The translations under genes and the position numbers were made by a program. From NCBI GenBank assembly GCA_026129915.1, contig JAHCHD010000018.1:1-46647 (forward strand): a DNA stretch of 46,647 nt, read 5' to 3'. Under the pieces are notes generated by a model, which saw only the letters and a list, made by a program, of their open reading frames with translations, made no database searches and was not told the DNA's origin. Source of the stretch: Bryobacterales bacterium (GTDB taxonomy: Bacteria; Acidobacteriota; Terriglobia; Bryobacterales; Bryobacteraceae). Of this stretch, positions 1 to 8,726 are shown piece after piece. How positions within the stretch are numbered: position 1 is the stretch's first letter; every line of letters begins with the position of its first letter.

Positions 1-223
1 GCGCCAGCACCACGGCGTTGCGCCGTGTGAGCGCTTCAATTTCGAGCAGCCACTCCAGCTTCTTGAGGCCTGGAAATACGCGCAACGTCGCCTTGCAAAG
101 CCACACCACCGGGAAGCACAGCATCACGCAAACCTCGGTCACCTGGCGCCACACGTCGTTTTCGTTCAGTTGACGGCCGATCTCCGCGCGCCATTGGGCA
201 AACTGATATAGCAACTGCCGCAT
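1..223 (-). CDS. Unrecognised membrane protein, 3' end beyond window
   Basis: I do not recognise this gene. The ATG at 223 follows the stop of the archaemetzincin-like gene by 5 bases, and the frame stays open for 74 codons to the window edge, so only the N-terminal part is visible. It begins MRQLLYQFAQWRAEIGRQL, followed at residues 28-45 by a hydrophobic stretch with two cysteines (VCVMLCFPVVWLC) that could be a membrane segment, then a charged amphipathic region. The tight spacing suggests it is the last visible member of the leftward zinc-ribbon operon (3521 to the edge). Function unknown. Confidence 0.6.
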   Translation of the reverse strand, partial: MRQLLYQFAQWRAEIGRQLNENDVWRQVTEVCVMLCFPVVWLCKATLRVFPGLKKLEWLLEIEALTRRNAVVLA

Positions 224-228
224 GCTGC

Positions 229-1224
229 TTACCTCCAGAACCTCGGTGGCCGCGCCACCGATTCCCGCACCTGTTCGCGCCGGCCGATATGGCACATGGG
301 GCAGCTTTCGCCCACCCGCCCCTTACCTTCAAGTAGTGGTTGAAGGGAAGTTGCCCAACAGTCTGCAAAAGAAACGACATCCTGCTCACCAGCCATCATT
401 GGAGTCACCACGAACAACGGATCGTCTCCTGCCGCGATCCGCACGCTGGAACCCACTGTTTCCACCACCAACGGTGGAGGGTCTATTTCCACGAACATTG
501 CGTTCAAGCGGTGCGACACTGTCTGCGCGGTTTCCACTGGGCCCTCCGGGCTGTTCGCATCGCCGGCGGGGATCCGCAGAATTTCTTCCCCTCGGTAGAG
601 AACGCTGGCTGCTTCGCCATGCGCCCGCCAGGCGAAGGGTCGCGACTTCGTCTGGAGCGCATTCACCGTCATATCCATTCCGCCAAACAGGGCCACGGCA
701 ATCCCAGCCGCCACCGCCATACCCTTCCACGAAGAACGGCCACGGCATCGCGGGCAAAGCGCATGCCCTCGCGAATCCAGCTCCGCCGTGGTCGTTACCG
801 GATGCATCAGGCACCCTGCCGCGGTACAGTGGCCCCGTCCGCGCAGGTGCATCCATTCGTGGGCAATCACCTTGCTAAGCCGCTCGCGCAACCGGTTGTC
901 ATCGCTGTCCAGGAGGCGAAACGTAGATACCACTGCGACGCACGCGTCTCGGTCGGCAATGCCAAACAGCGACGAGCATCCGCGCGCGGCCAAGTCGTCC
1001 GCTACCACCACGATGAGGGGCGATTCTCCCTGCCATTTCTGCGCGGCAACCACGTCGTCCACGTGTAGCCTGCCGTTCGCGTCGGGTGCAGGGGCACGGA
1101 AGCCATCCTCCGGCGCAAAAGGAAGCAGGGAAGGGTCCACACCATTGCCCGCCCGGAAGCAAGGCTGCGCATCTGCCGCCATCCTAGAAGGTCTGGACTT
1201 CCGCCATGGGGAGGGGAACTGCAT
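229..1224 (-). CDS. Archaemetzincin-like zinc metalloprotease with membrane anchor
   Basis: Predicted zinc-dependent peptidase. From the ATG at 1224 (331 aa) the sequence carries HEWMHLRGRGHC at 122-133, then C138, M140 and a CPRC pair at 157-160. This reproduces the archaemetzincin signature HExxHxxGx3Cx4CxM...CxxC, with 16 instead of 17 residues before the last pair. The upstream part (SSLFGIADRDACVAVVSTFRL) also resembles the family core. Unlike soluble archaemetzincins it continues past the core with a hydrophobic segment at about 169-185 and a 140-residue tail ending in CPMC (308-311). The ATG is preceded by GAGG 9 bases away; a TTG at 1239 that overlaps the upstream stop is an alternative start. 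It is translationally close to the AIM24 gene. The motif is seen directly; activity and substrate are inference. Confidence 0.72.
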   Translation of the reverse strand: MQFPSPWRKSRPSRMAADAQPCFRAGNGVDPSLLPFAPEDGFRAPAPDANGRLHVDDVVAAQKWQGESPLIVVVADDLAARGCSSLFGIADRDACVAVVSTFRLLDSDDNRLRERLSKVIAHEWMHLRGRGHCTAAGCLMHPVTTTAELDSRGHALCPRCRGRSSWKGMAVAAGIAVALFGGMDMTVNALQTKSRPFAWRAHGEAASVLYRGEEILRIPAGDANSPEGPVETAQTVSHRLNAMFVEIDPPPLVVETVGSSVRIAAGDDPLFVVTPMMAGEQDVVSFADCWATSLQPLLEGKGRVGESCPMCHIGRREQVRESVARPPRFWR

Positions 1225-1235
1225 CGCGTACTGCC

Positions 1236-2261
1236 TCAAGACCGGCTGATCGACCGAATCGCGGAGTAGAGCGAGCCAAACTGCCCCATGATGGTAATGT
1301 GCCGGTTCGGGATGGGCGCCAGCAGCACCGTGCCCTGTCCGGTGAATACATTCACCATCCCCTCACCGGACATCATCGACCGGAATACCCCCTTGGTAGC
1401 CTTCTCCACGCGAAACTCCACCGATCCCGTGCGCGCCACCGCAAACGAGCCATCCACCGCAAGGGTCTGTCCCCGCAAGTCAACGCGCTCCAGCGGACCC
1501 GGTGCGGTAAACATCACCTTCCCCGTGCCACTCACCTGCGTTTGGAACATGCCCTCCCCGCCAAAGAAGCTCTGGAACATCGGGTTGGTGTACATGCCGA
1601 GTTGCACGCCCTGGTCGCAGGCCAGAAACGATCCCCGGTCGAGGATCCACATCTGCTGCCCGTCCAGTTCCAGGAACTCAATCTCACCGAAAGTCGGCTC
1701 CAGGTACACCTCGCCCACGCCGCTATAGACCGGGCGCACCACCTTCTCTTTGGTAAGGAAGCTCTTCGCCATCCCGCCCAGCGACGGAGCCGCCGTCTGC
1801 ATTTGGATCTGCCCTACCCAGTAGTGCAGAAGTCCAGCCTCCACGCTCACCGACGTCCCTTGCAACGTGATCCGCGCCATGCGGTGCATTTCGTACTCAA
1901 ATACTTCAAACGCGGTTCCATAGGAAGCCCGGCTCTTCGTGAGAACCTTTCCAGTGCGCGCCTGCGGCGTGGGCGCTCCGGGAACGGGAGCCGTTGCCGC
2001 GGGGGCCGGCACCCGCTGGGGTGGTGCCGCCTGGTTCGCATAGCCAGCCGGAGGTGCATTGAACTGTGGTGGGCCATTGAACTGCGGAGGGGCCTGCGGC
2101 TGCGGCGGCGCGTTGAACTGTGGTGGCACAGCTCGTGGCGCAGGCATTGAGGGAGGCGGGGCAGCCACTGGTTGCGGGGCCGTTGGAAGCGGTCTCCCGC
2201 AGGTTCCGCAGAACCGTGTCCCCGGCTCCAGCATTGCTCCGCAGTACACGCAGTTTGCCAT
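1236..2261 (-). CDS. Zinc-ribbon plus AIM24 family protein
   Basis: A 341-residue protein in three parts. An N-terminal zinc ribbon has C4, C7, C18 and C21. A proline/glutamine/alanine-rich linker runs from about 25 to 100 with repeated PPQFN units. The C-terminal part (about 105-335) matches the AIM24/TIGR00266 beta-rich family: it is glycine-rich with GMFQTQVSGTGKVMF and GQGTVLLAPIP and lacks membrane segments. AIM24 domains are widespread in bacteria but their biochemical role is not settled. The start is supported by AAGGAGG just upstream. It follows the double-ribbon gene by 9 bases and runs into the archaemetzincin-like gene, so the three are probably one operon. Confidence 0.8.
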   Translation of the reverse strand: MANCVYCGAMLEPGTRFCGTCGRPLPTAPQPVAAPPPSMPAPRAVPPQFNAPPQPQAPPQFNGPPQFNAPPAGYANQAAPPQRVPAPAATAPVPGAPTPQARTGKVLTKSRASYGTAFEVFEYEMHRMARITLQGTSVSVEAGLLHYWVGQIQMQTAAPSLGGMAKSFLTKEKVVRPVYSGVGEVYLEPTFGEIEFLELDGQQMWILDRGSFLACDQGVQLGMYTNPMFQSFFGGEGMFQTQVSGTGKVMFTAPGPLERVDLRGQTLAVDGSFAVARTGSVEFRVEKATKGVFRSMMSGEGMVNVFTGQGTVLLAPIPNRHITIMGQFGSLYSAIRSISRS

Positions 2262-2270
2262 TTCTCCTCC

Positions 2271-3521
2271 TTAGCGCAGCGCCCGCCAGCGCAGCGTCAC
2301 CACTACGTTGCCGTTCTTGCGTCCGCGCATTGAAACTCGCTTCCATCCGTTGGCGGGGCTGGGCATCTCCGCGAATCCCACGTCCCGAAAATCCGTTTCG
2401 ATTGCCACGGGAACGCCGGGCAGCACGCCTCGCAGCGAGCCCGCGCTCGCCGCGTCACCGTCAATGGTCACCAGGGCATCCTTGCGTAAGGGTCCTGACC
2501 ATACAATCAAGCCCGTCGCTGGCGTCACGGTGCCGGCACCGGGGCCAGGCTCTTTCGGGGAACCAGGGCCTACCGGGGAAACCTCGCCCAACTTGGGCGC
2601 TGGCGGAGTCGGCGAACTGGCAAGCCGGCCGGCATCCGCGGTTTGCCGGGAGTCAGGCATCGCGGGTGCCTGGGCAATCTTCGTCTCGCGAACAATCAGC
2701 GAGGGTTCCGCCTGCACTACCGGCGGTAGGAATCGGTCGTCGCCACTGCTCGCGCCACTGCCAGCGGCTGTCGATGCGTTTGCTCTGGGTTCAGCGCCGC
2801 CGGCGGCCGCGAGCGAACCGGGCTGCGCCCTCTTCACTCGTTGGTCATCCATCACGTCTTGGGAACTCTCCTGCTGCCCACCCGCTTGCGTGGCTGGGTT
2901 CGTGCGCCCGGCTTCCGTCACTTGTCCAGTTTGCCCGCCGGTAGTCCCTTGTCCGCTCGTCCTGGCGGTTGCGTCTCCTGGGGAGCGTTGTAGCGCCGCA
3001 CCTCGAGACTTGGCTGTGCTGTTTGCTGGCGTCTCGGCGGTCGTTGCTTCGGTGGCTTCGCCGTCCGGGCTACCTGTCAGGTGACGGTAAGCCAGATAGC
3101 CCCCTATCCCCAGCGCGGACACGATCAGCAGTAGCAGCACCGCCACCAGCAGCCCGCCGTTGCCCCGCTTGGGAGCCGCCATGGGCACTGGGTAGCATGC
3201 GGGCGTCCCTGCCGGTGGAACAGGTGCTTGCGGTCGCCCGGCCATCATAGGAGCGCCCATCGCTGCGGGTGGCATTGCCACACCCGGCGGAGGTGCCGCG
3301 GGCCTCACCATGGGTGGAGGCCCAGCGGCAGCAACATCTGGTGAGCCTGGAACAGCCAGCGGCGTGCCGCATGCCATACAGAAGCGCTTGCCCGGTGCCT
3401 GCTCGGCCCCGCACTGTTGGCAGCGTGGGCCGCCTCCTGCATCCTGCGCGGGCTTTCCGCAGCGGGTGCAGAACTTCAGCCCCGCCGTCATCTCTTCACC
3501 GCAACCGCTGCATCTTGCCAT
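2271..3521 (-). CDS. Double zinc-ribbon single-pass membrane protein
   Basis: This 416-residue protein starts with two tandem zinc ribbons (C4/C7/C18/C21 and C34/C37/C48/C51), followed by a Pro/Ala/Met-rich linker. A single membrane helix lies at about 140-160 (LLVAVLLLLIVSALGIGGYL). A long low-complexity Ser/Thr/Gly/Ala segment leads to a compact C-terminal domain (about 335-416; GLIVWSGPLRKDALVTIDG onward). By charge the ribbons should be cytoplasmic and the C-terminal domain outside. GGAGGG lies 9 bases before the ATG. It heads the leftward operon and is divergent from another zinc-ribbon gene. The function is not known; the layout suggests a scaffold or sensor. Confidence 0.72.
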   Translation of the reverse strand: MARCSGCGEEMTAGLKFCTRCGKPAQDAGGGPRCQQCGAEQAPGKRFCMACGTPLAVPGSPDVAAAGPPPMVRPAAPPPGVAMPPAAMGAPMMAGRPQAPVPPAGTPACYPVPMAAPKRGNGGLLVAVLLLLIVSALGIGGYLAYRHLTGSPDGEATEATTAETPANSTAKSRGAALQRSPGDATARTSGQGTTGGQTGQVTEAGRTNPATQAGGQQESSQDVMDDQRVKRAQPGSLAAAGGAEPRANASTAAGSGASSGDDRFLPPVVQAEPSLIVRETKIAQAPAMPDSRQTADAGRLASSPTPPAPKLGEVSPVGPGSPKEPGPGAGTVTPATGLIVWSGPLRKDALVTIDGDAASAGSLRGVLPGVPVAIETDFRDVGFAEMPSPANGWKRVSMRGRKNGNVVVTLRWRALR

Positions 3522-3573
3522 AGAGGTCTTCCCTCCTAACCCGTCAACAGTGATACCAGCTCACACCAGACTA

Positions 3574-3600
3574 TTAAGAGATCTGAAATTCTGTTATATT
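3574..3600 (+). promoter_or_regulatory. Candidate extended -10 promoter for the rightward zinc-ribbon operon
   Basis: TGTTATATT at 3592-3600 is an extended -10 (TGn plus TATATT) inside an AT-rich patch between two divergent genes. TTAAGA at 3574-3579 is a weak -35 with a short 15-base spacer. It would drive the genes from 3657. Based on sequence likeness only. Confidence 0.4.
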
Positions 3601-3656
3601 CCACTTGAGTTGAGATTGCCAACAGTTTCGGACCTTTCAGACAGGCGGTAGTACCA

Positions 3657-4361
3657 ATGCTCAGGTGTGAGGAATGCGGAACTGGGAACTCCCCAGCGAA
3701 CCTCTACTGCGCGTCCTGCGGAGCGATTCTGGACCCACCGTCTCGCCCCGATATGAGAGCCACCCAACGTTTCCCGGCTGAACTGCGGTGGGAAACGGAA
3801 ATCCCTCTGGCGACTGATCGCTTCATGCTTTACGACACCGCCAAGGTGCTGTTGTTCAGCGCGATGACCGTAATCTCAGTGGGCAGCGTGATTGCACTGT
3901 TGATGGGCGGGGCCAGCGCTCCCCTGGCGGAGTGGCTATTGGTGTTTCGTATCGTTGGCCTCGTCTTCGTCGGCATTGGGGTGGCGCTGTTGCTGGTGAT
4001 GCTGATTTTCTTCGGGAATCGCTTCCCCGTGCGCATTACCCTGGAGCCTCGCGGCGTTCGGTGGGAGGCCCGTTCCCGCCGCGGCAAGTGGGCCAACCGC
4101 ACTGCCATCGTGGCGGGCTTGCTGACGGCAAAGCCAGGACTGATGGGCGCTGGGTTGCTTGCGGAAACGCGCAGCACCGAGGGCATGCGCTGGAAAGACA
4201 TCCGCCGGGTCCGGTTCCATCCCCAGCTTTGCGTCATTTCACTCATGAATTCCTGGCGGGTTGTGCTGCGCCTGCACTGTCCGCCCACCTTGTATCATCA
4301 GGTCTGCATCCTCATCCGCACCGCTGCACCCCATGCACGTCTCGAAGGAGTGGTGGCATGA
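3657..4361 (+). CDS. Zinc-ribbon membrane protein with PH-like tail
   Basis: A 234-residue protein with an N-terminal zinc ribbon of exactly the same spacing (C4, C7, C18, C21) as the two leftward neighbours. Two hydrophobic helices follow at about 62-85 and 92-120. The C-terminal soluble part (about 122-234) begins RITLEPRGVRWEARSRRG and contains a WKDIRRVRF stretch, a pattern seen in bacterial PH-like membrane-associated domains; that assignment is tentative. The stop overlaps the next start as ATGA (4358-4361), so the two are probably translated together. No clear ribosome binding site lies before the ATG. Confidence 0.7.
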   Translation: MLRCEECGTGNSPANLYCASCGAILDPPSRPDMRATQRFPAELRWETEIPLATDRFMLYDTAKVLLFSAMTVISVGSVIALLMGGASAPLAEWLLVFRIVGLVFVGIGVALLLVMLIFFGNRFPVRITLEPRGVRWEARSRRGKWANRTAIVAGLLTAKPGLMGAGLLAETRSTEGMRWKDIRRVRFHPQLCVISLMNSWRVVLRLHCPPTLYHQVCILIRTAAPHARLEGVVA

Positions 4362-5413
4362 GAGAACTGCTGCGGCGCGTCCTGCTGACGGCCGGTTTCC
4401 TCGCCGCTGCATGGTACTTCTGGTACACGCCTGCCACAATCATCGGCGCCCGGGTACTGGATTTGGAAGGCGAGTACCAGGCTCGCGTTGCGCGCCGCTA
4501 CGTTACTCCCCAGTCGAACGCCCCGGCCAAACCCGCCGGCTCCTCCTTCGTTCGCAACCATAGCAACCCGGGCTCGCCACAGCGCTACCGCCAGCACGTG
4601 CTCGAAAGCCGCCCCTTGCCGCATGAGCTCTCGTTGCCGGCGTCTTGGGTGAAATCCCTGCAAGACGCGGCCATGGGCAATGGACCCTTTGTGGGCCGTC
4701 GCCATAGAAACCTCGTTTACTTCAGCGCCGACGAAGCGCCGCTCGAAGCGGTGGCAAGCCCCTTACGGAAGTCGCTCGGGCTCACCGGCTTCGTGAACGC
4801 CTACATGACAGTTGGCACTCACGACCTGGAATTCCTCATCTTCCCGGAACCGCGTTCCTCTGACGCGCCTTCCGCCGTCATGTATCCGCAACGAGCGCTA
4901 GCCATTCCGTGGGCGCTCGGGGCGCTCGCGCTCTACGCGCTGCTTGGGTGGCCTGCGCGCAAAGACGTCCGTTACGACCCCGTGCCTGTAGCGGTGCTGG
5001 ACGTTGTCGCCGCTGGCGGCGCGGCTTTCCTTTGGGCTCTCCCATTGCGCCTGGCTCCATCCACAGCCGCCGCCATAGGCGATCCCATCGGAGGCCCGGT
5101 CTGGTTCTGGACCATCGCGCTGCTGCCCGTGCTGGCATTGCTGTCCTTGGCCCGTCGCGAGGCGTATGGCATTGTGGTAACCCCCGAAGCCCTGCGTTTC
5201 CGCAGCCTTTTCCGCACCCGGATCATTCCGTTCACCGATATCCAAGCCGCTGCGACGGAAACGCCGGACGCAATCCAATCCACCATCACCCTGCAGCTTC
5301 GCTCTGGCGAAAAGCTGCGGCTGCCCTGGGCCGGCATGCAGGGGCTGCTATCGCTAGTCGACACTCTGCGCCGCTATGGTTTGCTGCACGCAGGCCCGTT
5401 TTCCACTTCCTAA
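4358..5413 (+). CDS. Polytopic membrane protein with C-terminal PH-like domain
   Basis: This 351-residue protein starts at the ATG of an ATGA overlap with the upstream gene; the longer open frame upstream belongs to an overlapping frame. It has an N-terminal membrane helix (about 8-25), a 150-residue probably extracytoplasmic region, and then three hydrophobic segments between about 185 and 270 (IPWALGALALYALLG, VAAGGAAFLWALPL, WFWTIALLPVLALLSL). The C-terminal domain at about 275-350 reads GIVVTPEALRFRSLFRTRII, then FTDIQ, and resembles bacterial PH-like (bPH) domains. No specific function can be named. The coupling suggests a complex with the 234-residue zinc-ribbon protein. Confidence 0.68.
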   Translation: MRELLRRVLLTAGFLAAAWYFWYTPATIIGARVLDLEGEYQARVARRYVTPQSNAPAKPAGSSFVRNHSNPGSPQRYRQHVLESRPLPHELSLPASWVKSLQDAAMGNGPFVGRRHRNLVYFSADEAPLEAVASPLRKSLGLTGFVNAYMTVGTHDLEFLIFPEPRSSDAPSAVMYPQRALAIPWALGALALYALLGWPARKDVRYDPVPVAVLDVVAAGGAAFLWALPLRLAPSTAAAIGDPIGGPVWFWTIALLPVLALLSLARREAYGIVVTPEALRFRSLFRTRIIPFTDIQAAATETPDAIQSTITLQLRSGEKLRLPWAGMQGLLSLVDTLRRYGLLHAGPFSTS

Positions 5414-5424
5414 GGAGCTGTAAT

Positions 5425-5994
5425 ATGTACCGACTCATCCTAGTGCTCTCTCTGTTTGCCGTGCTGGGACCTGCCAGGGATATTCCCAAGGATGCCGAGT
5501 TCCGGGTTCGGCTCACTGCGCCCATCTCCACGGAAACCAATCAGAAGGGCGACAAGATCAGTGCCCAGGTAGTGGCCCCTGAGGAACACGCCGGCGCTAC
5601 GCTGGAAGGCGAAATCCGCGAGTCAAAGAGCGGCAACAAGTTCAAGGGCAAATCCACTTTGCTTTTTACCTTTCACACCCTGGTGCCGCGGGAAGGCGAG
5701 TCCACACCAATCACCGCCGACGTCAAGGGCTTTGTGAATTCCCAGGGCAAGGCGGATGTGGATGAGGAAGGGGTGGTGATCGAGAAGAAGAACAATCTTG
5801 GCAAGGTGGCTATCGGCTCCGGCGCGGGCGCACTGGTGGGTGGTCTCCTGGGCGGCGGCAAAGGAGCGGCGATTGGCGCGGGCATCGGCGCAGGCGCCTC
5901 CATGCTGGTGGTGCAGTTTGGCGCCAAGGCGCCCAATATCCGGCTCGACTCCGGCTCGGAGATCGTCCTCACCGTGAACCCCCGCCGCAAGTAG
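5425..5994 (+). CDS. Secreted glycine-zipper protein
   Basis: A 189-residue protein whose ATG is preceded by AAGGAG (5412-5417). The N-terminal stretch MYRLILVLSLFAVLGPAR is a likely signal peptide. A beta-rich part (about 25-120) begins with a phrase about avoiding fixed values, FRVRLTAPISTETNQKGD, common in acidobacterial secreted proteins. A glycine zipper follows at about 133-160 (GSGAGALVGGLLGGGKGAA, GAGIGAGAS), likely to insert in or associate with a membrane. It closes the rightward zinc-ribbon operon, 11 bases after the previous stop, and is followed by a hairpin. Role unknown. Confidence 0.72.
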   Translation: MYRLILVLSLFAVLGPARDIPKDAEFRVRLTAPISTETNQKGDKISAQVVAPEEHAGATLEGEIRESKSGNKFKGKSTLLFTFHTLVPREGESTPITADVKGFVNSQGKADVDEEGVVIEKKNNLGKVAIGSGAGALVGGLLGGGKGAAIGAGIGAGASMLVVQFGAKAPNIRLDSGSEIVLTVNPRRK

Positions 5995-6034
5995 GGGCCA
6001 GAAATGGCATCGCTACCAGCAACGTCTCAAGGAT

Positions 6035-6065
6035 GCCGGGGTGACTCTTGGACGATCACCCCGGC
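6035..6065 (+). terminator. Hairpin, candidate terminator
   Basis: GCCGGGGTGA (6035-6044) pairs perfectly with TCACCCCGGC (6056-6065) around an 11-base loop. It sits 40 bases after the glycine-zipper gene and before the efflux operon. No T-run follows, so termination would be weak or factor-dependent. Confidence 0.4.
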
Positions 6066-6137
6066 TGAACTGTTCCCGCCTGTCACCTTTCTCCGTGAGC
6101 TTGCATCCCGGTCGATGTAGAGCCATCGTAATAAGCA

Positions 6138-7472
6138 ATGAAAAGAGTCCTGTTTCTCCTATTGGCCATCCTGCCCCTGTCTGGCCAGGATGCACTCAGC
6201 CTTCGTGACGCCGTGCAGCGCGCCTTACGCCAGAATCCTGGCATCCAGGCCATGCAGCAGCGTGAACAGGCGGCCGGTTACCGCATGCAGGCTGCTCGCA
6301 GCGGCTACCTGCCCCAGGTGAACTATCAGGAGATGGTGCAGCGCGGCAACAACCCGGTCTTCGTATTTGGCGCACTGCTCACCCAGCGCCAGTTCACGGA
6401 ACGCAACTTCGCAATCAACAGCCTCAACCGCCCTGACTTCGTCAACAACTTCCAGTCCCTGGTCACCGTTGACCAGGTGATCTTCAATGCCGGTCGTACT
6501 AGAAACACCGTAAAAGGTGCGGAACTCGGCCAGCAGATGGAAGTGCAGCGCACCCGTGCCGAGGAAATCGCCCTGATGCAGCGTGTCGCCGATGCCTACC
6601 TTGGCGCGAAGCTCGGCGAACAGGCGCTCGCCGCCGCCCAGGAAAGCGTGCGCTCCGCGGAGGCTGACCTCGAACGGGCCGAATCCTTCCGGCGCGAAGG
6701 CATGAACACCGACGCCGACGTGCTGTCGATCCGCGTCTATCTGGCCAGTGTTCGTCAGCAGGCCATTGAGCGCCGGACCCAGTTGGAGATTGCCCAGGCC
6801 GCTTTGAATGTAGCCATGGGTGAGGCCGAGGACGCCAGCTTCCAGCTCATCACGCCCCTCATTGAGACGGCATACGAGGCGCAGGCGCTCAGCGAAAGCC
6901 AGCAGGCTGCCATCAGTCGCCGCCCGGAGCTTGCGCAGGCATTGAGCGGTGTGGAGGCTGCCCGCCTGGGTGAGAAAACCGCGAAGTCAGCATACTGGCC
7001 GGAAATTTTCGTTCGTGGCGTCTTTGAGACAGACCGCCAGGAAGTGCTCAACAAAGCCGGAGCCAACTGGTTCTTTGGCGGAGGGCTGCGCTGGAATCTC
7101 TTCAATGGCATGCGCAGCCAGGCCCAGGTTGGCGAAAGCCGCCACCAGTTGGCCGCCGCCGAAGCGGATCAGCGCCAGGCTACCGCCGGTGTCCGCTTTG
7201 AGGTCCGCCAGGCCTGGCTTCACTGGAACTCCGTGAGGGAACGCCTTACACTCGCCAGCGCCACTGTCGCTGAGGCCGAAGAAAGCGTGCGCATCACACG
7301 CGACCGCTACGAAAACGGGCTCAGCACGGTCACCGATCTGCTACGCACGGAATCCGCCCTCTTGGGCGCTAAGACAAACTACCTTGCGGCGCTGTTTGGA
7401 CAACGTACCGCCGCCGTACAACTGGAAGCCGCGCGCGGCACGCTCGATCCCGGCTCCAGCCTCTTCGACTGA
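6138..7472 (+). CDS. TolC-family outer-membrane efflux protein
   Basis: Outer-membrane channel of a tripartite efflux system. The 444 residues start with a short signal peptide (MKRVLFLLLAILPLSGQ). The protein then shows the duplicated outer-membrane efflux protein layout: long alpha-helical, Ala/Glu/Gln-rich blocks (about 22-215 and 240-435) with strand segments such as GALLTQRQF and WFFGGGLRWNLFNG. The length is normal for the family. It is the first of four co-directional genes and is followed after 84 bases by the adaptor. The family assignment is firm; the substrate cannot be read from sequence. Confidence 0.93.
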   Translation: MKRVLFLLLAILPLSGQDALSLRDAVQRALRQNPGIQAMQQREQAAGYRMQAARSGYLPQVNYQEMVQRGNNPVFVFGALLTQRQFTERNFAINSLNRPDFVNNFQSLVTVDQVIFNAGRTRNTVKGAELGQQMEVQRTRAEEIALMQRVADAYLGAKLGEQALAAAQESVRSAEADLERAESFRREGMNTDADVLSIRVYLASVRQQAIERRTQLEIAQAALNVAMGEAEDASFQLITPLIETAYEAQALSESQQAAISRRPELAQALSGVEAARLGEKTAKSAYWPEIFVRGVFETDRQEVLNKAGANWFFGGGLRWNLFNGMRSQAQVGESRHQLAAAEADQRQATAGVRFEVRQAWLHWNSVRERLTLASATVAEAEESVRITRDRYENGLSTVTDLLRTESALLGAKTNYLAALFGQRTAAVQLEAARGTLDPGSSLFD

Positions 7473-7556
7473 GAATTCAACATGCAACGCCCAACCATTT
7501 CGCATCTGGCGCGCTTGCGGCCTGCCAGCAAACGGTCCGCCCAGGAGAGAAACGAT

Positions 7557-8726
7557 ATGCACCGGAACGCGCCCCTTGCTTTCTCGATTGCGGCTGCTAT
7601 CGCCGCCATTTTCTTACTTGCCGGCTGCGGAGGCGGTACGCACCCAGCGCCCGCCCAGCCTCCCGCGCGGGAACCGGTCCGCGTCACTGCCATCCTGGTG
7701 GCTCGTGAATCGGCGCCTGGCTTCGTGGAAGGCACCGGCACGGTGGAGGCCCGCACGGAGGCGCAGGTCTCCGCCCGCGTGATGGGCTATATCCAGAGCA
7801 TCAGCGCCCGCGAGGGCGACCGGGTTTCTGCCGGCCAAGTGCTGGTGGAGATTGCCGCCACAGAGCTGAATGCGTCAGTTGACCAGGCACGCGCCGCCGG
7901 GCAGGAAGCCCAGAGCGCCCGCGCCGAGGTGGAGAGCGCAATCGCTGCCGCCGAGAGCCAGGCGAAGCTGGCCGAAGCTACCTTTGCCCGGATGCGTAAC
8001 CTGCACGAACGGAAGTCAATCTCCGACCAGGAATTTGACGAAGCCACCGCCCGCAATTCCGCCGCCCAGGCTGCGTTGCGCATGGCGCGCGCCAAGCGGG
8101 ACCAGGTGAATGAGAAGATCCAGCAGGCGGCCGCTTCCCAGCGTGCCGCCGAAGCGCAGCTCAGTTACCTGCGCGTGCAGGCGCCGTTCGCGGGAACGGT
8201 CACCGCTCGCCTGGCTGAGCCTGGCAACCTCGCTTCGCCCGGAATGCCTTTGCTTCGCATTGAGCAGGCCGGCAACTACCGTCTGGTGGCCAGCTTCCCG
8301 GAATTCGTGCTCCGCTCGGTGAAACTTGGCCAGTCCCTGCCGGTTTCTTTGGAAGCACTTGGCATCAACACAGAGGGCGCGGTTGCTGAAATCTCCCCCA
8401 CGGTTGACCCGGCAACCCGCACCGTAACGCTCAAGATCGCCTTGCCTGCGCACGCTGGCATGCGCAGCGGCATCTTCGGCAAGGCCAAGGTGCCCGCCGG
8501 GTCACAGGAAGTGCTCCGTGTGCCCGCCACCGCCGTTCGCGATGCGGGGCAGCTTAGCTCTGTCTTCGTGGTTCACGAGCATGTGGCGCGCAGCCGCATG
8601 GTGAAGCTTGGGGAAGCTCGCGACGGCATGCGCCAGGTGCTCAGCGGAATCAGCCCCGGCGACCTCGTTCTGCGCGAGCCCCCTTCAAGCTTGCGCGACG
8701 GCGACCCCGTGGAGGTGGCCCAATGA
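7557..8726 (+). CDS. RND efflux periplasmic adaptor lipoprotein (MFP)
   Basis: Membrane-fusion protein linking the RND pump to the TolC-type channel. The ATG at 7557 has AGGAGA upstream and gives 389 residues with a lipoprotein signal ending LLAGC, so Cys22 is probably lipidated. The order is typical: barrel-sandwich/lipoyl half ([20 protein letters not shown]), an alpha hairpin rich in Ala/Glu/Gln (about 100-195), the second lipoyl half ([15 protein letters not shown]), then beta-barrel and membrane-proximal domains. An in-frame ATG at 7482 would place residues before the lipobox and is less likely. The stop overlaps the permease start as ATGA. Confidence 0.93.
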   Translation: MHRNAPLAFSIAAAIAAIFLLAGCGGGTHPAPAQPPAREPVRVTAILVARESAPGFVEGTGTVEARTEAQVSARVMGYIQSISAREGDRVSAGQVLVEIAATELNASVDQARAAGQEAQSARAEVESAIAAAESQAKLAEATFARMRNLHERKSISDQEFDEATARNSAAQAALRMARAKRDQVNEKIQQAAASQRAAEAQLSYLRVQAPFAGTVTARLAEPGNLASPGMPLLRIEQAGNYRLVASFPEFVLRSVKLGQSLPVSLEALGINTEGAVAEISPTVDPATRTVTLKIALPAHAGMRSGIFGKAKVPAGSQEVLRVPATAVRDAGQLSSVFVVHEHVARSRMVKLGEARDGMRQVLSGISPGDLVLREPPSSLRDGDPVEVAQ

